A DNA stretch of 64,000 bases from Adiantum capillus-veneris (GCA_014529385.2 CM043959.1:50798753-50862752), one strand, 5' to 3'; numbered from the stretch's first letter, positions 36,851-49,735 are shown. The notes: generated from the sequence alone by a model not told the origin. Numbers and translations: made by a program.

Positions 36851-38160
36851 CTAGTCAGACGTCTCATCGCGTCCAAGCGGCGTATCTGTCGGATTCTGCA
36901 AAAAAAGACAATAAGACAGCTTTCAGTAAGTATAAACATATAACGACATTTATAAAACAATACAAAAAATAGAAAAGAGTAAACCCTAATATTAACCATG
37001 CCGCCGCGAGAACTGAGAATGTCCATCAAGGCGTTTAAGCCCTTCCTGCCTGCGTACTCGTGCTCGTACGGTGTGGGATCACGTCCTGTCATCGACCACT
37101 GTCAAAACATACAAAGAATTCATTATGTTAGAATTAGAAAACTCATAAACCCGAAACTATCGAACATAAAGAGCAATGCAAAAACACTTACAAAATCGGC
37201 CTCAAACGATGCCCATCCACCGCTCCCCAAGTGGTGCGAGCTCCCTGCCTCTACTCGCGCTCTGGCTGCATCCTTTTGTTGCTTCCACTTGTCGGGATTC
37301 TCGTGCGCTGCTTTCTTCGCATTCTTCCGATCTTCTTTGGCCAGCCAATCTGGCCTGTTCCACCCATGCTTGATTGCTTTTTGCACTTCGGAACGCTTGT
37401 GTTTGCAGTATTTGTGCATTCGAATCTTCATCAGGTCTTCATTGAAGCGCTGATCCCGTGTTGGAACGGAAAACTCATCATGAAGTATGCTGATGAATCT
37501 GTTTTTTAAATCACTTGGTACTTCATTCCATTTGTTTAGTATGTAGTGTCTAAACAGCTGAGAGAAAAGACCACGCATGCGTGAGATCACCTTCTTGTCG
37601 TCATCATCCATGATGATGCCGCCGCTGAAGTCGACGGAATAAGGCAAGCCCTCTGGCCGGTGACGCGTGAACCTGGGTGTCCCGGCAGGGGTCTCTAGCG
37701 GTGTGTCAATGGGGGTACGGACGTCAGGTGTCTCCACCGGCGTCTGGGCCCCGAAGCAAGGAGTGTCAAGTGGGGTGGCTCCTGGCAGAGTAGGTAGAGG
37801 TGTGTAGCTGCTAGGAACAGTCAGCCGTGCAAAACCTGGCGTAGATGGCGATGCTGTGGCTGGTGTGGGGGCAGGCAAAGAAGGGGAGGGTAAAGAGCCT
37901 CGTCGAACACGAGGCGGTGTGGAGGCATCGGTGGCGGAATCCCCACAACAACCGCCACCGCCACCACTAGAGCACCGGTGTCTAGACGAGTGTGAAGCTC
38001 ATCTCGTCGACGCCGAAGCTTCGGAGCGCGCCGAATGCTCCGAAAGAGAGGGAGATGCGGATGGAGTAGGAACGCGCGATGATGCGCCAGAGCGATGATG
38101 CTCCACGTACCACTGTCTCTGTTGCGGTGACAAAGAAGAAAGAAACTCCTCATCATCCAT
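36851..38160 (-). pseudogene. Transposase_24-type second CACTA gene, nearly intact (copy A3)
   Basis: Three exons: 38160-37192, 37098-36997 and 36895-36851, joined by GT-AG introns. The protein starts MDDEEFLSSLSPQQRQW and has one TGA at 38001-37999. It then contains CSSGGGGGCCGDS, Thr-Pro repeats (TPVETPDVRTPIDTPLETP) and the Transposase_24 core (FSQLFRHYILNKWNEVP, MKIRMHKYCKHKRSEVQK, NRPDWLAKEDRKNAKK, ending SSHHLGSGGWASF). The last exons encode MTGRDPTPYEHEY and NPTDTPLGRDETSD. In En/Spm the comparable protein binds subterminal repeats. This is the reference copy for the other remnants. Confidence 0.85.
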
Positions 38161-38432
38161 ACATGCATTAAACACATGAATATTTAAACTTAATATTGAA
38201 TGAATAGAGTAGACAATGACCCAAAGACCATTAAATACAATGACGTAATGACGCATATAAATACAATGACGCAATGAATTGAGTGATAGAAGAGGCAAGT
38301 CGAAAACTTAGAATTTTCAATCAAAAGATGTGAGCGCGAGTAGAAAAGAGCGTTATACACCATGGAAGGTACTTAGAGAGCCAGAGCTTTTACAACACGG
38401 AGCAAAATTGTTCAAATACAATATTTGTGGCT

Positions 38433-39183
38433 TTAAGAGATCTCTCTCTCATCCTCGCATAACTCAGCATAACTTCCTATATCTATATAGAGCTCTCCGT
38501 TTAAACACATATCCTCTGTTTCATTTTGTAGCTCCTCTGCATGCACCCCATATAGAGTAGTAGCATCTTGATGCTCGTCTGCCACCACCGCAGCGGCTTC
38601 TGATTGAGCATCTTCTCTAATCTCCTCCATTGATGCCGTTGTGATTGGCACATGGTAGCCTTCATATGTCCTTGCACTACGAGGGGCTACCTCTATGACG
38701 TACCACCAGTTTGATGTAGACTTTGTAGGATGAAATTACCTGCCAGAGCAACATAACTTACATGAGAGCTTTCAAGCACATAACTTGTACAAGGGGGATG
38801 TTAACTATTTACATACTTACTTGTTCACAATGCTCGGGTAGTACGAAAGTGTCTCTTAGGTCAGTCCATTTCTTAGTAGAATCCACCTCAAGAAAACCAG
38901 ACTCTCCTCTACGCACAGTAGCGTTGCGACCCTCCATGATTATCTTGAACCATTGCATGTCGAACAAGTCGACAAAAAATCCTCTGTAATTGATCCTCAA
39001 AATCTCTTGCAGCGTGCCGAAGTAAGTGAGTTCCGCCACCACGGGATCTGCATCAGAGGAACGTCGTCGACTAGACTGTTCAAATTTTGCCATGATTCCA
39101 CAATCTTGAGTAAAACGCTTTTTGTCGATTCGTTCCACCCTAAAATGTCGACCTTTACACCATGCTACTGTGTATGACTTATA
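38433..39183 (-). pseudogene. TNP2-like transposase, DUF4216 region and C-terminus (copy A3)
   Basis: Exon 39183-38821 encodes YNSYTVAWCKGRHF, SSDADPVVAELTYFGTLQEI and LRINYRGFFVDLFDMQWFK, the DUF4216 pattern, and ends at a GTAAGT donor. The next exon (38739-38433) encodes the phrase VIEVAPRSARTYEGY, then an acidic tail ending CEDEREIS and a stop. The same stop in copy A2 supports this as the real C-terminus. A small frameshift may exist just after the acceptor. Confidence 0.85.
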
Positions 39184-39263
39184 CTACAACGAACAAAGAT
39201 TATGAGTGGCCGTTCAAACGTTTAGAAATAAAGTCACTAGCTAGTCGTACATTGCAAACTTAC

Positions 39264-40028
39264 CTTGGTCGCGCAACCCCGAGAGTACTCCCACTCTTCC
39301 TCAGTCACTTCGTCACCGCATTGGTGTGCGCTTTTCAATTGGTTGTGCAACCATCTTAAGCTCATGAAGGTTGGTAGGCTCTCCAGAACCGTCGGATAGT
39401 GCATCGGTGGTCGTCTTCCCCGTCTCCACTCGATTCGTGCCCTTTGTCGCTCTTGCTTTGCATCCTCATATTGTGAAATCCACTTTTGCATCACTGGATT
39501 GTGAAGCATGCAAAATCGGTTGATTTTAGCCTCTAGATCTTCCGTCATCTTCTTCTCAACACTGAGATTGCACATGACAATCCCAGATATGCGCTCATCA
39601 TCTATGGTTCGCCATAGCGTGTCCCGGGCTTTATCAAATCCGTCTAGCCACTCTCCAATGTACACTAGGGACTCTGATACCAACCAACCTTCTGCCATGC
39701 TACCCTCTGGACGTGCCTTTTGACGCACATATCCCTTAAGCGTTTTCATGAAACGTTCTAAGAAGAACATCCATCTGGAATGAACTGTGCCAGCTATTTC
39801 CACCTCATCAACTATGTGAACAAGAAGATGCACCTGAATGGTTAGCATGGTAGTAGGAAAATGTTTCTCAAACATGCACACAAGCTCCGCAGCATTTAGT
39901 TTGGCGAATGGTATGGAGTCTACGTTGATCTCCTTTTGTGAGATCCATTTCACTAGCTTTGCAAGTTTGTAGATTGTGTTACGGATGTCGAGAGACAAAC
40001 ATCCCTCAATGGCAACCGGTAAAATAAA
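39264..40028 (-). pseudogene. TNP2-like transposase, DUF4218 region (copy A3)
   Basis: An uninterrupted exon with FILPVAIEGCLSLDIRN, HLLVHIVDEVEIAGTVHSRW, FMKTLKGYVR and RPEGSMAEGWLVSESLVY, the DUF4218 signature. Splice sites are clear: acceptor ACAG at its start and AAG|GTAAGT at its end. It is very close to the exon in A1 (1145-1909), so these copies share a recent ancestor. Confidence 0.9.
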
Positions 40029-40102
40029 CTGTAAAGTATGTGCAACAATGATATTAAAGTCCACATTTTATGCAATGATATTAAAGTCCACTATGAACGT
40101 AC

Positions 40103-40723
40103 CTGACACATTCTATGCCAATCGTGTGACTTCAAACCGGTAAGCTTTCCTTCTTTAGTAAAACACGTTCGGAGCGAGTGCATTACGCCAGTGGGGGTCC
40201 GCAAAGATCGAATGGTCTCTTTTACTTTGCGTTCTTGGGCTCCTGTGAAAATCCATGGTGCTTTAGGGAGTTTTATCGATCCATCAGACGCTGTTTGCGG
40301 CCAATATTGCTCCATACGATCCACATTTCTAAGGTCAACTCTGGCTCCCAAAGTATCTTTCTTGCTGGTCAGATGGTCCCATAGTAGACTACCCACATTC
40401 TTGAATATGTGCATTGGATCGAGCAAGTGATTGATCATGAGTCGATGCCAGTATGGTAACTTGTACCATAGAGATAGTCTCTTCATCCCTGGAGGCAATC
40501 CGTCATCGCACATCTCCTTCGGCTCTAACCATGCTTGTGCAGACATCCTTGGTGGCTCTCTTCCCAAAAAGCCATCGCGTAACACATGATTCTTTGGAAG
40601 ATACGCTTGATGACCTTTGTAGATTTGCTTCTTCAGTGAGGGCGCCCTACGTGCATTCAGTCTAGGTCCACATGTGACACATGCTCTGTATCCGCTTGTT
40701 TGAAGCCCTGCATGTATACACAT
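40103..40723 (-). pseudogene. TNP2-like transposase, tnp2 C-terminal region (copy A3)
   Basis: It encodes GLQTSGYRACVTCGPRLN, MKRLSLWYKLPYWHRLMIN, LLDPMHIFKNVGSLLWDHL and KLTGLKSHDWHRMCQ, ending at a GT donor (40102). The frame is open throughout. The upstream catalytic exons are missing, so the protein is N-terminally truncated. Confidence 0.87.
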
Positions 40724-40818
40724 GATAATAGATCAACTATGGGAAAAAACAAGATTTACAGTGTCTGAGTGAGGAGTGTCAATAGATCACCTGAGCATTC
40801 TGTTAGCCCGGGATAGTC

Positions 40819-40967
40819 ATGCATGGTCCACATTAGAATGCCTCTGATCAAAGCATTCCGTCGTCCTGTGTGTCGGCTCATATCCACCACCTCTATGCAT
40901 GGTCCACATTAGAATGCCTCTGATCAAAGCATTCCGTCGTCCTGTGTGTCGGCTCATATCCACCACC
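40819..40967. repeat. 76-bp tandem duplication of a tnp2 exon fragment
   Basis: ATGCATGGTCCACATTAGAA through GGCTCATATCCACCACC occurs twice. It is the reverse complement of the A1 sequence near 170-235. A deletion then joins it directly to leader sequence GGGTTATAATCTCG. Confidence 0.88.
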
Positions 40968-41159
40968 GGGTTATAATCTCGTCTTTATTGGTCAATACCT
41001 ATATTTGTGGGTACAAGAAATCTACAGACCCACGTCTACATGATACTGCATGTAGTGGACAAAACCCCTTTGCCTCTTCTCTAGCTGTAGCACTTCACAG
41101 CATCTTAACATCTTTTCACAGTAGATCTTTTCACTGTTCGTCTAACTCTAAACCCTAAT

Positions 41160-42050
41160 CCGTAAGTAATTCTTGCGTGGACTCGATCTAACATAAATAA
41201 GCGCAAATCTAAATAAACGTAAATCTAACTAAAAATAATCCTAAATCTAATTTAACGTAAGTCTTCATCTAACCTAATCTTTAATGTCTTTTGAGATAGT
41301 TTCCTACGACGTTAAAACTCTCTTCTTCTTGTGTGTGTGTGTGTGTGTGGGTAAACCTAAATAAACCTAAGTCTAATCTAATATAACATAAATCTAAATC
41401 TAACGTAAATTATGTTATATTAAAAACAAAGAACTAAACTAGCAGGGATTATAAGAACATTAAAACTGATTTAACACATAATTTTTCACATAACTCGGCA
41501 AGAGTTGGCATTCTCATCACTAAAGATGTGAGAGTTAACTTCCGGCGGTGACGCTGCCTCATCTCCATCCACATCTGACGACAGCAATTGGCCCTTTAGA
41601 CCGTTCTTGCTCTTGTTACTAACTTTGAAGTTGCTGTTGAATGACTAGAGGTTGTCTAGATGGTCATTGTGTCGGGGATGTAGTGACTCTTGCCGCCCTG
41701 AAGATCCACCTTCTTCCCTATCTTCTGAAGACATTTCACCAGTACTTTTGGATCGACGGAGCCCACCATGAGTGAAGGCAGCAATACCCTATATTCCATT
41801 GAGGGCTTTCTTCACCCGCTTCATGCAGGCATTGCAGTCTATGGAGACCTAAATCTAATCTAATATAACGTAAATCTAAATCTAGCGTAAATAAACGTAA
41901 ATCTAATTAAAAATAAACCTAAATCTAATCTAATTTAACTTAAATAAACCTAAATCTAATTTAACGTAAGTCTACATCTAACCTAATCTTTAACGTCTTT
42001 TAGGATAGTTTCCTACGACGTTATAACTCTCTTCTTCTTGTGTGTGTGCG
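41160..42050. repeat. Family A leader rich in CTAAATCTAA/ACGTAAATCTAA units
   Basis: AAACGTAAATCTAA-like units of 10-16 bp fill 41160-41460 and again 41830-42010. The block ending TTTCCTACGACGTTA and then CTCTCTTCTTCTTGTGTGTG is present twice (about 41210-41350 and 41880-42055). The matching leader of copy A2 (10935-11045, 11540-11650) has the reverse complement. Confidence 0.75.
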
Positions 42051-42410
42051 CGTGTGTGGATGTGTGTGCCAATAAAAAGAGATAAATGGTATAACCTTTC
42101 TATCACCCATGCCAAGTATGATAGATTGGTTATGCCATTTCCCTCTTGAATAATAGGTCTTGAGTTCAACTCCTCGTCGGCTAGATCTTTAGGTCTTTTA
42201 ATTTTAATTAGTTTCCTACGACGTTAAATTAGTTTCTCTGTCTTTCTCTCTCAATCTGTGTGCGTTTTTTTGTTTATGCATGTTTTCTCTCTTTTTTCCT
42301 CTCTCAATGTGTGCGTTTTTTGTTTATGCATGTTCTCTCTCTCTTTTCCTCTCTCAATGTGTGTGTGCATTCTTTGTTTATGTATGTGTGTGTGCGTTTT
42401 TGTTTATGTT

Positions 42411-42414
<4 letters not shown>

Positions 42415-42450
<36 letters not shown>

Positions 42451-42457
42451 AACACTA

Positions 42458-42495
<38 letters not shown>

Positions 42496-42566
42496 GGAGA
42501 GAGAAAGAGGGGAAGGGAACATGAGAGTGAGGAGAGGGAAGGAGTATACCTGGCTCTTCTTCCTCT

Positions 42567-42597
<31 letters not shown>

Positions 42598-42600
42598 GAG

Positions 42601-42639
<39 letters not shown>
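42415..42639. repeat. Microsatellites (CT)n, (GT)n, (GA)n in the A3 leader
   Basis: CT run 42415-42447, GT then GA runs 42458-42496, GT run 42571-42597, GA run 42605-42639. The order mirrors copy A2. Confidence 0.93.
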
Positions 42640-42645
<6 letters not shown>

Positions 42646-42659
42646 CGTTACCTGCTCCT

Positions 42660-42830
42660 TGCTTGAGGGCGCCGAAAAACTCAAATCTGAGATCTGAGTT
42701 TTTGGGCGCTCTCTGTTATTTTTTTAGCCCAGCCGGCGTCGCTATGTTGCGACGCTCATAGCGACGCCGGGATTTTTTTTTTTGAGCGTCGCTGTGTGAG
42801 CGTCGCTAATATGAATAGCCTCTTGTAGTG
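42660..42830 (-). other. Family A 5' terminal repeat, subterminal motifs and palindrome (copy A3)
   Basis: In the minus sense CACTACAAGAGG is followed by several AGCGACGCTC-type motifs and the palindrome with arms GAGCGCCCAAAAACTC and GAGTTTTTCGGCGCCC (42668-42710). It is colinear with 10169-10400. Confidence 0.85.
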
Positions 42831-43898
42831 AGTTTTTTAGTGTCTCTTCTATTTGAGTGTCCAACACATATACCTCTTTTTCTCATATCTTAGCGGGCAC
42901 ATGGTAGCCTCACACAAATTTTGGGACCAACTCGTCTTTGTAATCCTTTCTCCTCTTCTGTCTCAAAGAGATGGAATTGATATAAAGCAATAAAAATGTT
43001 AACTGAATTCAATATCAAGTATAAATGCAGTAACATAAGGAATAATTTTGTTGTGGTTAATTTGATGGAAGGAAGTATGGAAAGGTGCTAAAGTTGATTG
43101 CTTCAAGATTCCCTCATCAATCTTGGAAATACTTGTATTTGGGCCACTGCATTGACTACTTATCTACCTTTTAAAATGGAATAGCTGACTATCCCTGACT
43201 CTAATGGCACCTTGATGAAGGAAAGCCTATATTCTTAGATGTGGTCCTCCTATAATTGATGTATGATGCCCTTTTTATTTTTGGCTTATTGTCTCATCAT
43301 CTCTTGAATTTTCTATATTCTTGAGGGTTTTATGGGGTGTTGGAATATTGTCCATCCAGCCAAACATTTCTAGCAAAGTTTCCTCACAAATGTCAAAGTG
43401 AGGATGCTTGTAAAGAGGTGAAGATGCAAGATGGATGCTATCAAGCAAAAATCACTCTAACTTTTCCATTTTTATGAATTTTTTCCATTATGGAAAACAT
43501 GTGTAGAATTAGCGAGATTTGTACTTTTAAGGTGGTAGGTGTATTTTGTTGTGTATCTTTGGTAAACTTGGCTTGGGAGATTGGCTAGTGAGTCTACGTT
43601 TAGCAAAGTCTTTTCTTACTTTGACCAAATACTTTCAAAATTGGGCCAAGTTATAAAAGTTATTTTAAAGGTTTGAAGATAAGAATGGTAAGAGAAAAGA
43701 GGAAAACAGAGCTCATGTGCTGCATAGCAATGGATAGAGCTTGCAAAGAGCTTCTGCTAGAATGTAGTCACAATCTTGGACTCATTTTTCTATGGAGAAT
43801 CTAGGAAGACCCTTCTGGTTGGAGAGAAGTAAAAACGCTACCCTCTTCATCTGTGAATTAAAAAGGTAAAAGACAATACATTGACGGACGTGACATGT

Positions 43899-43981
<83 letters not shown>

Positions 43982-44892
43982 AATGAAGAGCTAGATTTTT
44001 CCCTGTGATGATGAGCAGTGCAGGCATTCACATTTTCTATAGATCTCACTCTCGATGCCTTGTCGCCATGCATGCATAGGGTTGCAATCTGGGGGATGTG
44101 TTAGCATGCATGCCTCCATTTCTAAGTTGAGGATGAACCAGTGTTGTTGGTGGTCCCTCCCTGTACTTATTCTTTGTCTTCTTCTTCTTCTCCTCCATTT
44201 TCAAAGACACTACATCACCATGAGTATTGGCACGAAAATAAGTTCAAAGGTCTTCTTGAAAAGCATCCTCCCTCTCACACTGCACCTGACCAAGTGGAAC
44301 TATTGTCAAATTCAGCCTCTACCTCCAGTACCTCAAAGGCGACCCCACCAATCGAGCCTTGCAATTTCTACATTGAAAGTGCCCGTATTTTGTTCCTCAT
44401 TTTCTTTGCAGTTGCCTGGGCTACATAGGTTGCCGAAAAAAATGGGATTTTTGACAAGAACTTCATGATTCATGAGTTCTCATCAAGGAAGGCCAAAATA
44501 TTTTTAAGTCCTATGATAGTGGCAGGCGTTTTTGGTAGCACAAGAGAGAGCACAAGCTACTAGGTAAGAGATGCGGACACGACTGCACTCAAGACTGGCG
44601 AGGGTTTTTGGGGGCCCTTGACGGGCTGTAAAAACCCGTAGGAGGAGGGGACGAGGAGTGTGGGTGTGCGCCTGTGATCCTACATGAGAAGAGGAGGACC
44701 GTAGGTAGGGGGGTTGGATGGCAACGGGGTGAGAGGAAGGTTTCTGGTGCACAGAAAGTAGGGAGAACACAGAATTTTGAAAAGATTTGCTATAATAAAA
44801 TGACATAGAGAAAGTATGGCCATGGCATAGATAATCTTCTTAAGTTAATGAAAACTCTATTAGCCTTTCCCTCATCATCTCTTGTAATCTAC
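42831..44892. other. No gene seen; one dispersed repeat and a CA/GA microsatellite
   Basis: A stretch at about 43118-43290 resembles 54450-54620 in reverse orientation. A (CA)n(GA)n run lies at 43899-43981. The open frames at 44055-44468 have no recognised content. Confidence 0.5.
43899..43981. repeat. Compound microsatellite (CA)n(GA)n
   Basis: About 30 CA units followed by about 11 GA units. Confidence 0.97.
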
Positions 44893-45348
44893 AAGTCTTT
44901 GTTTGTGATTTGAGTGCTTAATATATGTGTTAATATCAATGTTAATGTGCTCACCTACAAGCACTTTTGGCTTGTTTCCCTGTGCAATATAAGACTTTGG
45001 GGAAATAAGCATGCCATGCTCCACCCAACCATGCCCTATATAGGCCTTGCCTAGATAATTATAGGGACCCAGTGTACCGCATGTCCATCTTGGCCCTTCA
45101 TCTGCCCAGTCTTACCCTATAAGTCTTTGTTTGTGATTTGAGTGCTTAATATATGTGTTAATATCAATGTTAATGTGCTCACCTTCAAGCACTTTTGGCT
45201 TGTTTCCTTGTGCACTATAAGGCTCTGGGGAAAGAAGCATGCCATGTTCCACCCAACCATGCCCTATATAGGCCTTGCCTAGATAATTATAGGGACCCAG
45301 TGTACCGCATGTCCATCCTGGCCCTTGGTCTGCCCAGTCTTACCCTAA
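44893..45348. repeat. Tandem duplication, two 228-bp units
   Basis: AAGTCTTTGTTTGTGATTTG begins both units (44893 and 45121), and each ends CTGCCCAGTCTTACCCT. Only about ten differences are visible between them, so the duplication is fairly recent. Confidence 0.92.
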
Positions 45349-45595
45349 GCCTGACATTACTTCCCTCTTGGAGAAGTGTTTTTGTCCTCAAAATCAAAAG
45401 TGGTTGTATCTTCATAAGAACACTAATGTTTTCCACAATGGCATCCTTCATGGATCCAACTGTTTGTTGGACCGGAACACGGTTCAGTAGGAGGTTCAAT
45501 GAAATCAAGAAGAAGATCTTGATTTTCCACATTGTTGTCCCTTTGCAATTGTCTTGTTTAACTGACCCATAACCAACATAGCGTGTAGACTCCAT
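45287..45595 (-). pseudogene. Possible LTR-retrotransposon pol tail (weak)
   Basis: A 102-codon minus-strand frame contains KTLLQEGSNVRLRVRLGRPR, which recalls the C-terminal tail of some plant gypsy polyproteins just before the 3' LTR. No other domain is near, and the overlap with the 228-bp repeat may be chance. Very tentative. Confidence 0.2.
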
Positions 45596-45599
45596 TTAG

Positions 45600-48404
45600 A
45601 AATTACTTGAGTATGCTAAACAAGTTATCACAACTAGGACGTACCCAAAAGAGAACCTCGTTTCACTTTCCATGAAAGTAACTGGCGTCATCAAAATATA
45701 AGTCCTTGACTTCTTATCAATTTTCATCATTAAACAACCCCACCATAACTAGTGTTCAAGGTTGAGAACCGGACTTACACATGAAGAGACTAAACCGAGT
45801 CGCAAACATGCTTTACTTTATGGTAAGCAAACTCCAACTAGAACGATACATGCTTTCTAATTGGATTGCTTGGTGCTAACATACGCGCTTCGCATATCCT
45901 TTAACACAAGATTACACTTGTAGTTTGTTTATCCCCTTTGGATTAATGACAATACTAAGGTGCGTTTCCCCACCATTTATAGAATAAATAACCATCTTGG
46001 TTATCTTGAAAGATCCAAAAGCACCCAAACCGAGGCATGACCTCTATTGGTGACTGTAAGATCTATGTCATGAATATGCATGCTCCTTCAAATCTGCCTT
46101 TGCTAAACACTAGGGCCCATAACACCTAGGGTAAGGGGGCCAAATTTAGGCCACCTAAGCCGCGAGGGGGCTCCTGATCTGTGTGTTGCACGAAATACAT
46201 TGCTGAGGGGCGCATTTGAAAGAGCACCACTATTGCTATCTCCAGAAAAAATATGGTGATGAAGTGATCTATGCAGAGAAAGTATGGCACCGATGAACAT
46301 TTCCTTTGTAACAAAAGTGGGTGTGAGAGGGAAGCCACTCCCAAGGGGAGTAATGAGCCAAAGCGGCCAGCAAGGCTTAATCACAGATCCAGCGGCCCAA
46401 ACCCCCTAGACAGACATGCTAACTAGCCTAGCAATAGCCAACTTGTGACCCATTATTGGAGAAAAGTTTTCTTAAACTTGGGGAGTCCAGGGTCCCATTA
46501 CAGGGGGCCGGTTTTTTATTGGCCCCTTTACCCTAGTGTGCATGCATTTAGCAAAAATAGAACTGAACCTACATATCCATGACCATACTTGTCAATACTT
46601 ATGGCGAACAGGATACCCATAGAACACATGAAAGAGTAGTGTAAATAGTTTTGGAAAGAAACTAAATACTTTATAGTGCAATGATTTGCAAGCTTTGCCA
46701 AAATGTTTGAACCATAATAGAATGTGAAACATAAATCACTTCTAGGTGCATACAATGAAACATTTTCATTCATGATACATAGCTTTCCTATATGCATAAA
46801 CAACAATCTTTTAATGTTGTTTAAAAACATTTGCAACCTTAACAAGTCATCCTAAGTATCCGATAATTTTTGGCCATTGAAATTGTTCCTGATACAACGT
46901 GTTGAAAATGGTCTAGCAAATATATTTGACCAGCACCTGGGGACTTTGTCGTGACACATAATTGAAATAGTGAGTGCCAATGTCAGTCCGAGAGAGTCAT
47001 ACTCACCACATGTGGAATATGTCTCAACTAAGGATGTTTAGAAAAAGAACATCCTTCAAGTCCGTGATCTACTTGTGTGTGGAGGTAATTATAAACACTC
47101 AGCAACATGAGTAGGAGGGACCCTCATTAACCTTTCTCCACACTGGCTAAACTGAACTCCTTGAGTTCCTAGAACCTGTTGTATCCCATGTCACAACATG
47201 TGCCAAAGAAAATGCTAGATATAAGTTCATAACCTGCATAATACAGAAATTTATTTGGGACACTGCGGCCCCAAATTCTTTGCTCTTACATGACCTTGTC
47301 ATGTATTTGAAGAAAAATAGATGAAATCATTTGATCTTATTCATCTGACTTGAGAAAGTCAAGCAAAACATATTCAAAAGGAGAATAAAACCAAATCATA
47401 TGCATACCTAGAGGTTATACATAAAGTACACTTATCCGTAGTCACATGTACTTTGCCAACCTGAAAGAAAAAACTAGGAAAACCATGGGTGTTGCCTTTG
47501 CAATCCAAACCCCTTTGTTTGCTTCTGCAATGTCAAACCGCTTGGTTAGACTTTGCATGAAAACTGCACATATAATAATTATTGAAGTCAACTTTGGAAG
47601 TTTAACTTGTCCACTTTATACCCTAGCTGGTGGACTTTTCCTTGAAAGTGCAGTGTGAAGGTTTTAAAAATCGACCATCAACACTTAGTAAGTGATTTAG
47701 TAATTGTGAGCAGAGTCTTACCCCAAAATTGTGCTCATATAGACACTCTTAGTGCTATTAGGAGATCCGCTCAAGTTGGAATTGTATTCACAATTGGATT
47801 TTTCTAGGCCTAAAAATCCATAATCTTAGGTCTTTGTGAACATGAGTGATGTCTAAAATGCTTGCTTCATTTATACACTCTGGTAGAGATAAGCCTTTAT
47901 GAGTTTAAGACTTCAGAAACTCAACTTGATCTTCAGTACACTTAAAGTTTGTAGTGCTAAAATAACACCCAGAAATTTAGTAATGGAATTACAAGAGATC
48001 AACTGAATATCGATGCCAGATTACCAATGTTTATGGGGGGCGTCAATATATGTGTAGCTAAATCTGGAGGGAGACCCAAGTTTGTTTCTTTTTTTTTGAA
48101 TTTTGACGCTTATATCGACAATGTTGCTGACGATTGTACTATAACTATTGTACCGACATATGTTTAGAGTTATATACCAATGCCTATCCTGAGGGTCATA
48201 CCGACGTCACCTACAAAAACGGAACCGCGGCTTCTCTTTACCTTTTTTTTTTGCCCCATTTTTTATAAATCTCTCTTGATCTCCTCGTCCTCTCTTACAG
48301 CTTCAGATCTACTGGTGTGGATCTTGCAAGCTTGGGAAATCCACTCACGTATTCTCTTGCATCAACAAGGTAAGATGCTTTTTCAGATTTATGCTAGATT
48401 TCTT

Positions 48405-48445
<41 letters not shown>

Positions 48446-48830
48446 CTTGCAGATTTAGCGGTATACTTTCAAGTTTTTTAAGTGCTCATAGGCCGCATGT
48501 GAGTGCTCTATCCTTTTCTTCTCTTGCATACATACACACACACACATGCAAATAATTAAACAAGCAAATAAATAAAAATGCACATAAATTTGAACATGAT
48601 TAAACATAACATCCACATACAAATTTTCAAATAAAAAATAATAATTTTGTTATTTATAAATTTTGATTAAATATAATCATTTATGAAAAAACATAATGAA
48701 TTTTGGCAAAAAAAAAGTTATTTTGATTTAAATAAATTTATAATCAATTTTTTATTTGATTTAGATCGATTTATAATAAGCTTTTTTATTTTGGTTTAAA
48801 ACAATGTATTAGCGCGTTCGATTTAGGTTT
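45600..48830. other. No gene seen; one (GT)n microsatellite
   Basis: Only short frames without recognisable content. A GT run lies at 48408-48443. AT-rich sequence with AAATAA-type words occupies 48550-48800. Confidence 0.5.
48408..48443. repeat. Microsatellite (GT)n
   Basis: About 17 GT units within T-rich DNA. Confidence 0.95.
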
Positions 48831-49735
48831 AGGCTATAGTGTTAGGGTAATTTATTGCTTAAGGTAAAACCGTGTTGCTATGTCAGGTGCTAATAGTTGG
48901 CTTTGTAAAGGCGATTGGGTTGTTTCAATCCACTTAGGGTTAGTCGACCGCTTACGTTTAGTCCGCTTAGGGTTAGCCGCTTAGGGCTAGTCGGCTCCTT
49001 AGGTTCTAATTCTTTGTAACTTGGTTGTTTTAGGCCGCTTAGGGTAGCTACTTAGGATTTAACTTTTTTCAAATTAGCGCCTTTTTATTTGGCTGCTCTA
49101 AATCAACCTAGTGTCGCATTACTTTAGCCACTACAATAATCGCTTGGGGTTAGTCGCTTAGGGCATGCCACCTAGGGCTAGCCACTTAGGTGTTAGTACT
49201 TCGCATTTTGGTTGTTTCAGGCTGCTTAGGGCTAGCCGCTACAGTAATCGCTTGGGGTTAGTCGCTTAGGGCATGCCACCTAGGGCTAGCCACTTAGGTG
49301 TTAGTACTTCGCATTTTGGTTGTTTCAGGCTGCTTAGGGCTAGCTGCTTAGGGTTAGCGGCTTTAGGTTTGGCCGCTCCAAATTGGATAGCGTTTGACCA
49401 TTTCACTCTGCCTAGGGCTAGCCGCTTAGGGTTAGCGGCTTTAGGTTTGGCCGCTCCAAATTATATAGCGTTTGACCATTTCACTCTACTTAGGGCTAGC
49501 TGCTTAGGGTTAGTGGCTTAGGATTTGGCCACTAATAGATGGTTGTGTTTAGGGTGTTATGGTAAGCTTTGTAAAGCCGCTTAGATTAGGCTGCTAATAG
49601 ATGGCCGTGTTTAGGGTGTTATGGTAGGCTATGTAAATCCGCTAGGTTATGCTGCTTGAAATTGAATTAGGATAGCATTTAGCCATTTTAATCCCCTAAG
49701 GGCTAGCCGCTCAGGGTTAGCGGCTTAGCTTAATC
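48830..49735. repeat. Array of CTTAGGGTTAGCCG-like units, left
   Basis: The unit GCCGCTTAGGGCTAGCCGCTT and variants recurs many times, within larger near-identical duplications: about 95 bp at 49133/49235 and about 85 bp around 49330/49420. Not a telomere: the spacing is irregular and the core is longer than TTTAGGG. Confidence 0.8.

Larger units (their letters stand above)
36751..42830 (-). mobile_element. CACTA transposon, family A, copy A3
   Basis: On the minus strand it begins with a perfect CACTACAAGAGG (at 42830) and carries a leader, a tnp2 gene and a Transposase_24-type gene. The 3' end is missing: homology with A1 stops near 36750, where copia-related DNA begins. The N-terminal and central tnp2 exons are also deleted near 40968. 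Apart from that, coding is well kept. Flanking bases beyond the terminus are AGT. Confidence 0.88.

Noticed and set aside
48830-49735. Interstitial telomere array
   Set aside because: TTAGGG occurs inside a longer unit with GCTAGCCG and irregular spacing; it is linked to a CACTA element, not a (TTTAGGG)n tract.
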